Shown: positions 18,725 through 27,900 of the stretch, piece by piece | Numbering within the stretch: the stretch's first letter is position 1 | Layout of the letters: every line of letters starts with the position of its first letter | Source: Pseudomonas frederiksbergensis | Lineage (GTDB): Bacteria > Pseudomonadota > Gammaproteobacteria > Pseudomonadales > Pseudomonadaceae | Assembly: GCF_003732275.1 (NCBI RefSeq) | Contig: NZ_MOBM01000012.1 | Coordinates: forward strand, 310,001 to 374,000 | DNA: 64,000 nucleotides | Direction: 5' to 3' | Position numbers and translations under genes: made by a program | Notes under the pieces: generated by a model | Told to the model about the DNA's origin: nothing | Databases searched by the model: none | Seen by the model: the letters and a program-made list of their open reading frames with translations, nothing else

Positions 18725-19495
18725 ATGAACGCACGCATGCACAACTCCCCAGCACCTCTGAACGACGATCAAAAAGCGCCGGCCGACGATAAACGCTGGA
18801 GCATTCGCGCCCTGATCGTAGACGATGACGTCCCGATCCGTGAACTGATGATCGACTACCTGGCCCGGTTCAGTATCCACGCCAGCGGTGTCACCGATGG
18901 CGCCGCCATGCGTCAGGCGCTGCAAGCCGAGCATTTCGACGTGGTGGTGCTCGACCTCATGCTGCCGGGCGAAGACGGTTTGTCGCTGTGCCGCTGGTTG
19001 CGCGCCGAATCGGACATCCCGATCCTGATGCTCACCGCCCGCTGCGAACCCACCGACCGGATCATCGGCCTGGAACTGGGCGCCGACGACTACATGGCCA
19101 AGCCATTCGAGCCGCGGGAACTGGTCGCGCGGATTCAGACCATTCTGCGTCGGGTACGCGACGACCGCACCGAACAGCGTGCGAATATTCGCTTCGATAA
19201 CTGGCGCCTCAACAGCGTGCTGCGCCAGTTGATCGCCGCCGATGGCCTGGTGGTGCCGTTGTCCAACGCCGAATTCCGTTTGCTCTGGGTGTTCATCGAA
19301 CGTCCGCGCCGGGTGCTCAGCCGCGAACAGCTGCTGGACGCCGCCCGTGGTCGCTCGATCGAAGCCTTTGATCGCAGCATCGATTTGCTCGTCTCGCGCC
19401 TGCGCCAGAAACTCGGCGACGACCCGAAAGCCCCACAACTGATCAAGACCGTTCGCGGCGAGGGTTATCTGTTCGACGCACGAGACATCGGCTGA
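18725..19495 (+). CDS. OmpR-family response regulator
   Basis: The 256-residue protein has a receiver domain (about 27-140) with the acidic pocket VDDD at 32-35, phospho-acceptor D77 in VVVLDLMLPGEDG and K126 in AKPFEP. The winged-helix output domain (about 155-250) has SNAEFRLLWVFIERPRRVLS and RLRQKLGDDPKAPQLIKTVR. An unusual hydrophilic N-terminal tail of about 25 residues precedes the receiver; the start may therefore be later, and the ribosome site at 18725 is weak. The stop overlaps the kinase start (TGATG). Confidence 0.95.
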   Translation: MNARMHNSPAPLNDDQKAPADDKRWSIRALIVDDDVPIRELMIDYLARFSIHASGVTDGAAMRQALQAEHFDVVVLDLMLPGEDGLSLCRWLRAESDIPILMLTARCEPTDRIIGLELGADDYMAKPFEPRELVARIQTILRRVRDDRTEQRANIRFDNWRLNSVLRQLIAADGLVVPLSNAEFRLLWVFIERPRRVLSREQLLDAARGRSIEAFDRSIDLLVSRLRQKLGDDPKAPQLIKTVRGEGYLFDARDIG

Positions 19496-20544
19496 TGCGT
19501 GCGCGTTTCGATACGCTGTTCGGCCGCCTGTTTGGCGTGCTGCTGCTGGCGATCGTACTGGCGCATCTGTTAGCGTTTTTCTGGTTCAAACATTACGGGC
19601 CACCCCCTCCCCCTCCTCCGTCGGAGTTTTCCGAGCGCTTCGACGGACAACGCCCACCACCGGACCCGCGCTTCGACCACCGGCCACCACGGCCGTGGTT
19701 CGGCGGGCCGCTGGTGCCGCTGACCTTTCAGTTTGTCTCGCTGATCATCGCCGCCTGGTACGGCGCCAAGCTGCTGACCCGCCCGATTCAACGCCTGAGC
19801 GACGCCGCCGAGCGCCTGAGTGAAAATCTCGACAGCCCACCGCTGGATGAGTCCGGCCCACGAGAAGCGCGGCAAGCGGCCCACACCTTCAATCTGATGC
19901 AGCAACGCATTCTTGAACAGATGCAGCAGCGCTCGCGGATGCTTGGCGCGGTGTCCCATGACCTGCGCACGCCGCTGTCGCGACTCAAGCTGCGACTGGA
20001 GAAGATCGATGACGACAAGCTGCAAGGCCAGATGCGTCAGGACCTGGACGACATGATCAGCATGCTCGATTCCACCCTCACCTACTTGCACGAACAGCGC
20101 ACCAGCGAGGCGCCACAATGGATGGACGTGCAGGCGCTGGTGGAATCCCTGAGCGAAAACGCCCAGGACCAGGGCGCCGACGTCCAGGCCAGCGGCCACT
20201 GCGCCCCGCTGCAGGTTCAGCCGATGGCCTTGCGCTCGTGCATCAATAACCTGCTCGACAACGCCTTGCGTTATGCCGGGGATGCGCTGATCACGCTCGA
20301 AGACAGCCGCGAGGAGCTGGTGATCCGGGTCATCGACCATGGCCCGGGTATCGCGGCGGATAAACGTGAAGCGGTGTTTGAACCGTTCTTTCGCCTGGAA
20401 GGTTCGCGTAATCGCAACTCCGGCGGCGTCGGCCTGGGCATGACCATCGCTAGGGAAGCAGCGGAGCGTCTGGGCGGGCAGTTGAGCCTGGAAGAAACCT
20501 CCGGTGGTGGTTTAACCGCAGTCATCCGCCTGCCCCGCCTCTAA
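19495..20544 (+). CDS. Sensor histidine kinase with short proline-rich periplasmic loop
   Basis: The 349-residue kinase is coupled to the response regulator by a 1-nt overlap. TM1 lies at about 12-31 and TM2 at about 74-92. Between them is a loop of only about 45 residues with a run of seven Pro and a second HRPPRPWFGG cluster. HAMP-like linker, H-box VSHDLRTPLSRLKL (H155), N-box NNLLDNALRYA, G1 DHGPGIA and G2 GVGLGMTIA are all intact. The tiny Pro-rich loop may sense a membrane state or metal ions rather than bind a large ligand. The signal is unknown. Confidence 0.95.
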   Translation: MRARFDTLFGRLFGVLLLAIVLAHLLAFFWFKHYGPPPPPPPSEFSERFDGQRPPPDPRFDHRPPRPWFGGPLVPLTFQFVSLIIAAWYGAKLLTRPIQRLSDAAERLSENLDSPPLDESGPREARQAAHTFNLMQQRILEQMQQRSRMLGAVSHDLRTPLSRLKLRLEKIDDDKLQGQMRQDLDDMISMLDSTLTYLHEQRTSEAPQWMDVQALVESLSENAQDQGADVQASGHCAPLQVQPMALRSCINNLLDNALRYAGDALITLEDSREELVIRVIDHGPGIAADKREAVFEPFFRLEGSRNRNSGGVGLGMTIAREAAERLGGQLSLEETSGGGLTAVIRLPRL

Positions 20545-20561
20545 GCCACACCCCCATCCAA

Positions 20562-20650
20562 TGTGGGAGCGAGCCTGCTCGCGATAGCGGTCTGTCAGCG
20601 GAATTGATATTGAATGTACCGCCGTCATCGCGAGCAGGCTCGCTCCCACA
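20562..20650. repeat. REPIN-like inverted repeat (family A)
   Basis: The outer arms TGTGGGAGCGAGCCTGCTCG and its complement enclose a variable core. It follows the histidine kinase stop and may act as a 3' hairpin for that transcript. Confidence 0.92.
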
Positions 20651-20778
20651 GGGTCCGGGCCTGATCAGACAAGTGTGTGTACCCATCGGTACAAACCCCA
20701 CATACCCACGACAACTCACCCCTTGAGGCTGCATAAGCCGGTGTACTCACCGGTTTCCCATTCCAAGGAGTGAGCACA

Positions 20779-21624
20779 ATGATCGGTAGCGTCAGTAACT
20801 ACACGAGCTATACCAGCACCAGCAGCACCTCCACCAACAGTGCCCGCAGCCAGCAATTTCAGAAAGAACTGCTCGCCAAACTCGACAGCAACAGCGACGG
20901 CGCGGTGGATCAGGACGAGCTCACGAGCGCCCTGTCGCAGAAAACCGACGACGGTCTGCTGGTCAGCCTGAGCAAAAACTTCAGCGACCTGGACAGCGAC
21001 GAAAGCGGCAGCCTGAGCAGCGAAGAAATGGCCGCGATGGCCACTCCGCCGCCACCGCGTGATGAGGCGCCGAGCACCGAACTGGCCGATGCGCTGATCA
21101 GCGCTCTGGACACTGACGGCGACGGCGCCATCAGCAGCGATGAACTGAGCAACGGCCTGACCAGCACCGGCAGCACGGCCGACAGCGCAGAAATCTTCTC
21201 GGCCCTGGACAAGAACGAAGACGGCACCGTCAGCCAAGACGAACTCGCCGCCAGCCTGACCCCACCGCCACCACCACCTCAGCAGGTGTCCAGTGAAGAG
21301 CTGTTCAGCCAGCTCGATACCGACAGCGACGGCAGTGTCACAGCCACCGAACTGAGCAGTGCCCTGGCCAGCGACAGCACCTCGTCGACCGGTACCGACA
21401 CCAGCGCCGCATTGCTCAAGATTCTGGATAGCGACAGCAGCGGTGGCGTCAGCAGCGATGAACTGAAAACCGCCCTGCACGCCGGTCGCGAGCAGAACAC
21501 GGACAGCTCCACCAATCAGTTCAACGTGACCGAAGCCCTGAACAAAATGATCGCCAACCTGAGCAAACAGTACTCGCTCGACAATGTGGCGACCGTGGGC
21601 AAATACCTGAACGAGGCGACCTGA
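20779..21624 (+). CDS. Six-EF-hand calcium-binding protein, XopAW-like
   Basis: The 281-residue acidic protein starts at an ATG with AAGGAG eight bases upstream. The first 25 residues are Ser/Thr/Tyr-rich (MIGSVSNYTSYTSTSSTSTN) with no Sec signal, as in type III-secreted N-termini. Six 12-residue EF-hand loops of D-x-[DN]-x-[DS]-G type are visible, starting at residues 36, 72, 111, 144, 180 and 217. Two Pro-rich linkers (90-93, 162-167) separate three EF pairs. It resembles the XopAW family named from a Xanthomonas type III effector. No type III secretion genes are in this window, so effector status is unproven; it could be a calcium buffer or sensor. Confidence 0.88.
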   Translation: MIGSVSNYTSYTSTSSTSTNSARSQQFQKELLAKLDSNSDGAVDQDELTSALSQKTDDGLLVSLSKNFSDLDSDESGSLSSEEMAAMATPPPPRDEAPSTELADALISALDTDGDGAISSDELSNGLTSTGSTADSAEIFSALDKNEDGTVSQDELAASLTPPPPPPQQVSSEELFSQLDTDSDGSVTATELSSALASDSTSSTGTDTSAALLKILDSDSSGGVSSDELKTALHAGREQNTDSSTNQFNVTEALNKMIANLSKQYSLDNVATVGKYLNEAT

Positions 21625-21655
21625 GCCAAAAGCTTCGCGGGGCCCTAAGCCCCAA

Positions 21656-21701
21656 CAAAAAAACCAGGGCCGGCGATATTCAACCCGGGCCTGGTTTTTT
21701 T
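21656..21701 (+). terminator. Intrinsic terminator after the EF-hand gene
   Basis: The stem AAACCAGG / CCTGGTTT, with a GC-rich extension, is followed by a T run. An A run on the left side makes weak bidirectional use possible. Confidence 0.85.
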
Positions 21702-21729
21702 GCTCCAGAGACACAGGGTTTGTAGATCC

Positions 21730-21830
21730 AAAGATCGCAGCCTTCGGCAGCTCCTACGCGGGATTGTGCTCAACCGCGATAGGGCGGTGAACACCGAATC
21801 TGTAGGAGCTGCCGAAGGCTGCGATCTTTT
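21730..21830. repeat. Inverted repeat (family C)
   Basis: The arms AAGATCGCAGCCTTCGGCAG and its complement are followed on the inner side by CTCCTAC / GTAGGAG. It lies between two terminators, in the convergent gap between the EF-hand and adhesin genes. The same element recurs at 36578, 48024 and, partly, 53619. Confidence 0.92.
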
Positions 21831-21852
21831 GACTTTCAAAACCCCAAACAAC

Positions 21853-21893
21853 AAAAAGCCTGCCATTTCTTTCCAAAGAAATGGCGGGTTTTT
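21853..21893 (-). terminator. Intrinsic terminator of the adhesin gene
   Basis: On the minus strand a long stem (CCCGCCATTTCTTT with near-complete complement) is followed by GGCTTTTTG. It lies 12 bp beyond the adhesin stop codon. Confidence 0.88.
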
Positions 21894-21904
21894 GTACTTT
21901 CAGA

Positions 21905-24900
21905 TCACACGGTATCCACCTTCAACGAATGATCATTGAGCATGCCGTTGATAATGGTCGCGGTATCGTGACCGCCGGCAATCACCCCATCCGCCCCCGG
22001 CGTGACGCCGTAGTGGCTGGCCAGGTTCACACCGGCCAGGTCGATGGTCTGGTTCGGCGTGGCGCCGGCCATGGCGCTGACGTCGATGCTGGTGATCACC
22101 GACGCGCCACTGCCGCTGACGGTGAAGTGCAGGTAGTCATCCAGCGATGCCGCGCTGCCGTTTTCCCCTTGCAGCAGTTGCGACAGGTCGAGTTTGTCGG
22201 TGCCTGGGGTGAAGTCGGTGATGACGTCGTGGCCGCTGTTGCCTTTGAGCCACTGGAAGGTGTCGGCACCGCTGCCGCCGGTGAGGGTATTGTTGCCGAG
22301 GCCGCCGATGAGGAAGTCGTCGCCGCCCCCGCCGTTGAGCACATCGTTACCCAAACCGCCGTTGATGATGTTGCTGTTGTTATCCCCCATGAGGCTGTCG
22401 TTGAAGTTCGAGCCGGTAAGGTTTTCGATGCCGGTCAGGGTGTCGGTGCCGGCACCAAGGGTGTTTTGCGCGGTGAGCAGGTTCAGGTCGACGGTGACGC
22501 CGGCGGTGGCGTGCGCATAGCTCGCGGTGTCGTTGCCGATGCCGCCATCGAGCAGGTCATTGCCCGCTCCGCTGAACAGCAAGTCATTGCCGGCGCCGCC
22601 GTGCATTGCGTTGTTGCCGGAACCGGCGGTGAGCACGTCATTGCCGTCGCCGGCATTGATGACGTTGTTGCCCGTGCCCGCCACCAGTACGTCGTCGCCC
22701 GAAGTGCCGGTCAGCGTATGGCCATCCTGATAGCTGATGGTCACATTGGCCGAGTCGCTGCCGCCGTGGTTGTCGTTGGCGGTGTAGGTGCCGTGGAAGT
22801 CCGGCGTGGCGTCGTGGGCTCCGGCGTAGTTGACGGTCATGGTCAGTTGGTAGTTTTCCGCCCCCTTCCCGCTGTTGCCCGGACCACCGTCGTCGATGTT
22901 GGTGATGTGGATCTGGTACGTGCCGTCCGCCGTGGCGGTGATGGTCTGGCCGTCGGCGATGGCAATGAAAGCACCGCCGTTGACCGAGTACTCCATGGTG
23001 ACGTGGCCGGCCGCCATGTTGTGGTCCAGGTTGAGGGTTTCACCCTGTTTGAGGGTGACGGTGATGCTGTCCTCATCATTGGTATTGTTGGCGCTGACCG
23101 ACCCCAGTGCCCCGCTGACCACCAACATCGCCGTCATGGCCGCTGTATTGGCAACGAATGCGCTGCGGGCGATGGTGACTGCCTGGGTGTTATTGGCGGT
23201 GAAGCTGAAGCTTGAGTTGGTGCCGGTAAAGTCCGCGCCCTTGGCCGTCCAGCCGGTGTTGAAGGTGGTCGGCGATGCAGTGAGCGTGTCGCCATTGACG
23301 TCGGTGTCGTTGGCCAGCAGCAGTTCGCCCGGCACCACAATACTGCCCGACAGCACGTTGGTGATGACGTGGTCATCGACCGCCACCGGTGGCGTGTTCG
23401 GAATCACATTGATCACCAGCGTGGAGCTGGCCAGATCGCCGTCGTTGTCGCTGGCGGTGAAGCCGATGTTTTCGGTGATCACCGCCGTCGTGGTTTTCTG
23501 CGAGAGGTAGGTGTACTCGCCAGTGTCGAGATTCACCAGCAAGGTGCCGCTGTCATTGGTGGCGATGCTCAGGCTGTTATTGGCGGTGTTGAACGTGCCG
23601 TGGTTCGCACCGCCGCCGAAGCTCAGCGCCCCCTGATTGCTGTTGGCTTTCGGATCATAGGTATAAGTGGTGCCATCGACGGTGATGGTTTTGATGAAGC
23701 CGCCATCGGCGCCGAACGTACCGCCCCCGCCCCCGCCCTCGCCCAGCAGCGAGCCGGTGACCGGCGCGCCTTGCACGGTGCCCGAGAGTACCGAGTTGAG
23801 TTGGTTGAGGTCAGTCACCGCCACGGCATTGGTGTTGGTGTGCGTACTGCCGTCATAGGCCACTGGATCGAGGCTGTCGTTACTGACACCGCTACCCAGG
23901 CCGATGGCGTAGTTCTTGATGCCATTGGCGTCGAGAAAGGCTTTGAGGGCGGTCTCGTCCGCGGTGCCGATGTCGCCTTCGTTGGGCTTTCCATCGGAGA
24001 AGAAGTAGCCGACGTTCTGCGCCCCGATGAGTTTGCCCGTGGTGTCGAACGCGCTTTGCATGGTCGCCACGGCCGCGTCGTAGTTGGTCCCGCCGCCAGC
24101 CGTCAGCGTCGCGATGATCAACTTGGCCGTCGCCACATCGACCCAGATCGACGTCTGGTCCGTGGCGCTGCTGCTGAAGGTGACGATCTGCACCTTCACG
24201 TCGCCCAGATTGTCGTACTTGTCGAGCAGTGCACTGATCGCCTGCTTGGCCAGGTCTAGCCGCGACAGCCCCGATACGCCGGAAGGGTCGTCCATGCTCC
24301 CGGACACGTCGATCACCAGCAGCAGGTTGGAATCGATCTGCACCGCGGGCACCGAACGGCCCGAGGCGACGGCGTTAGGCGGCACGTCATCGACGATGCT
24401 GACCACAAGGGTGCCGGTGGTGCTGTTGCCCACGGCATCGGTGGCGGTGTAGGTGAAGCTTTCGTTCAGGGTGTTCGCGCCATCGTTGGCGTTGGGCGAA
24501 GTTTTCGGCGCCGAGGTCAGGGTGTAGGTGTAGCTGCCGTCGGGGTTGAGCAGGATCTGTCCGTAGGTTCCGGTGGCACTGCCGACCAGGGTGTAACTGA
24601 TCGCACCGCTGGCGCCGGTGACCGCACCGACCAGCGTACCGGAGCCGGTTTCACCGGTGTTGCCCGGCTCGCTGCCAGTGACTGTGCCCGCTGCCAGGTC
24701 CTGGCCGTTCTGGGTCAAATCCAGGGCTTTTTCGTAGACCGTCACGTCGGTATCGGTGACCGTTACGAGACAGCTGTTGTGGACGTCGATGGTGATCGTG
24801 GTGGTGCTTTCATCACCATCGGCATCGCGCACGGTGTAGGTGAACACATCCGTGGCGCCCGGCTCGCCGACCGAGTTCGGGTTGCTGTGGTACACGGCGT

Positions 24901-27900
24901 TGCCGTTGGCATCCAGCGTCAGGTAGCCGTAGGTGCCGTTGATTTGCGTGTGCAAACCGCCGATGGCCGAGGTCGAAGTGTCGCTGCCGGCGCGCACGCC
25001 AACCACTGCGCCACCCACGGCTGGGCCGTCAGCACCGAGCACATCGTTGGCCAGCACATTACCGCTGACTGTCCCGCCCTCGACCACCGAGACTGAATCG
25101 CAGTGAGCAGTCGGCACATCATCGACGATGTTGATCACGATGGTGCTGGTGACGCTGTTGCCTAAAGAATCGGTGGCCTGATAGGTGAAGCTTTCGCTCA
25201 GGGTGTTTGGCCCGTCGTTAGCGTTGGGCGTGGTCGCGGGTGCGGACGTCAGCGTGTAGGTATAGCTGCCGTCCGGGTTGAGCAGGATTTGCCCATAAGT
25301 CCCGGTAGCACTGCCGACCAGGGTGAAAGTGATTGCGCCAGTAGCGCCAGTGATGGAGCCGACCAACGTCCCAGAGGCGGTTTCGCCACTGTTGCCTGGC
25401 TCACTGCCGATCACCGTGCCCGCCGCCAGGTCCTGGCCGTCCTTGGTCAAATCCAGGGCTTTTTCCAGAACCGTCACGTCGGTATCGGGGGGCACTACGA
25501 GGGAGCAGTTGGCCACGTCGATGGTAATGGTCGTGGTGCTTTCATCGCCGTCGGCATCGCGCACGGTGTAGGTGAACACATCCGTGGCGCCCGGTGCGCT
25601 GACCGAGTTCGGGTTGCTGTGGTACACGGTGTTGCCATTGGCATCCAGGGTCAGATAGCCGTAGGTGCCGTTGATTTGCGTATTCAGACCGCCGATGGCA
25701 GAAGTCGAGGTGTCGCTGCCGGCGCGCACGCCGACCACTGCACCACCCGATGCAGGGCCGTCAGCGCCGAGCACATCATTGCCCAACACATTGCCGCTGA
25801 CCGTTCCACCTTCTGCCACCGAGACTGCATCGGCATGAGCGGTGGGTACGTCATCGACAATGTTGATCACGATGGTACTGGTGACGCTGTTGCCGAGGGG
25901 ATCGGTGGCTTGGTAGGTGAAACTTTCGCTCAGGGTATTCGGCCCGTCGTTGGCGTGGGGGGTGGTCGTCGGTGCGGAGGTCAGGGTGTAGGTGTAGCTG
26001 CCGTCGGGGTTGAGCACGATTTGCCCATAAGTCCCGGTGGCACTGCCGACCAAGGTGTAAGTGATCGTGCCAGTGGTGCCAGTGACCGAACCGACCAGCG
26101 TACCGGAGCCGGTTTCACCGGTGTTGCCAGGCTCGCTGCCGGTGACCGTGCCCGCTGCCAGATCCTGGCCGTCCTTGGTCAAATCCAGGGCTTTTTCGTT
26201 AACCGTCACATCACTATCGCTGGCCGCTACGAGGGTGCAGTCCGCCACGTTAATGGTGATGGTCGTGGTGCTTTCATCGCCGTCGGCATCACGCACGGTG
26301 TAGGTGAACACATCCGTGGCGCCCGGCGCGCTGACCGAGTTCGGGTTGCTGTGGTACACGGCGTTGCCGTTGGCATCCAGCGTCAGGTAGCCATAGGCAC
26401 CGTTGATTTGCGTATTCAGGCCACCGATGGCTGAAGTCGAAGTGTCGCTGCCGGCGCGCACGCCAACCACCGCACCACTGAGTGCCGGGCCATCGGCGCC
26501 GCCGATGTCATTGTCGAGCACGTTACCTGAGGCCGTCGCGCCTTCGGCCACCGTGGCGTGATCAGGGTTGGCGGTGGGCAAGTCATCGACGATGTTGACG
26601 TTGATCTGCCCCAATGCCGTGCTGCCGTCGACGTCGGTGGCAACGACGTTGAGGTTCTCGGTGATGCTGTTGATGCCGTCGGCGTTCGGGTGGGTTTCGT
26701 TATCCACCAGGGTGTAGCTGTAGCTGACCGCACCGGTCGTGCTGTTGAAACCGGTGATGGTCAGCGTATTGCCGAGCGCAGTGACGATCGATTGCGGGAA
26801 GCCTGCGGCCACGCCACCGGTGACCACCGCGATGCCGCCCACGGTCAGGGTTTGCAAACCGTCGAGCGCGGTGACGGTGAAGGTACCGCTCTGGGTCAAG
26901 GCCGGTGTGTTGGGGCTAGTGCCGTCGCTGAGGTTTTTCTCGTAGACGGTGAGTTCGCCGCCGTTGACGTTCAGGCCATCGAGGGTCACTGGGTCATCGT
27001 TGTTATGGATGTTCAGCACCAGCGTCGCGGTGCTGGTATCGCCATCGGAATCGGTGAGGGTGTAGACAAAATTCTCGGTCCCGTTGCCACCGCCGTTCAG
27101 GGCTTTGAAGTCGGCATCGCTGGTGTTCAGGGTGTAGGTGTACGTGCCATTGGGATTGAGTACCAGAGTGCCGTATGTCCCGTTGAACGTGCCGCCAATG
27201 ATCGGCCCGCTGTCGGGGCCAATGGCAATGCGGTCAGCGCCCTGAATGTCGTTGGGCAGCACGCTGCCGGTCAAGGTCAGCAGGGTTTCCGAGGCGGTAT
27301 TGGCGTTGCTGTCGTTCACGGCATGGGGCAAGTCATCGACGATGTTCACATCGAGATTGCCGTTGGCAGTAGTGCCGTTGTCGTCCACCACAACCACGGC
27401 GAACTGCTCGGAGAGACTGTTGGCGCCGTTGGCATCCGGGTGTGTTTCGTTATCGGCAAGGGTGTAGCTGTAGCTGACCACGCCAGTCGCGCTGTCGAAC
27501 CCGGTGATGGTCAGCGTGCTGCCGAGCGGAGTGACAATCGATTGCGGAAAACCTGCGGCGACACCGCCAGTGACCACCGCGATGCCGCCCACGGTCAAGG
27601 TCTGCACACCGTCTAGCGCAGTGAGGGTGAAGGTGCCGCTTTGGGTCAGCGCCGGTGCATCGGGGTTGCTGCCGTCCGAAAGGTTTTTCTCGTGGACAGT
27701 CAGCTCGCCGCCTTCGGCATTCAGCCCATCGATGATCACCGGATCATCGTTGTTGTGAATCTCCAACACCAGGTTCGCGGTGCTGGTATCGCCGTCGGAA
27801 TCCGTCAGGGTGTAGATGAAGGTTTCCGTGGCGCTGCCGCCGCCGTGCAAGGCTTTGAAGTCGGCATCGCTGGTGTTCAGGGTGTAGGTGTACGTGCCAT

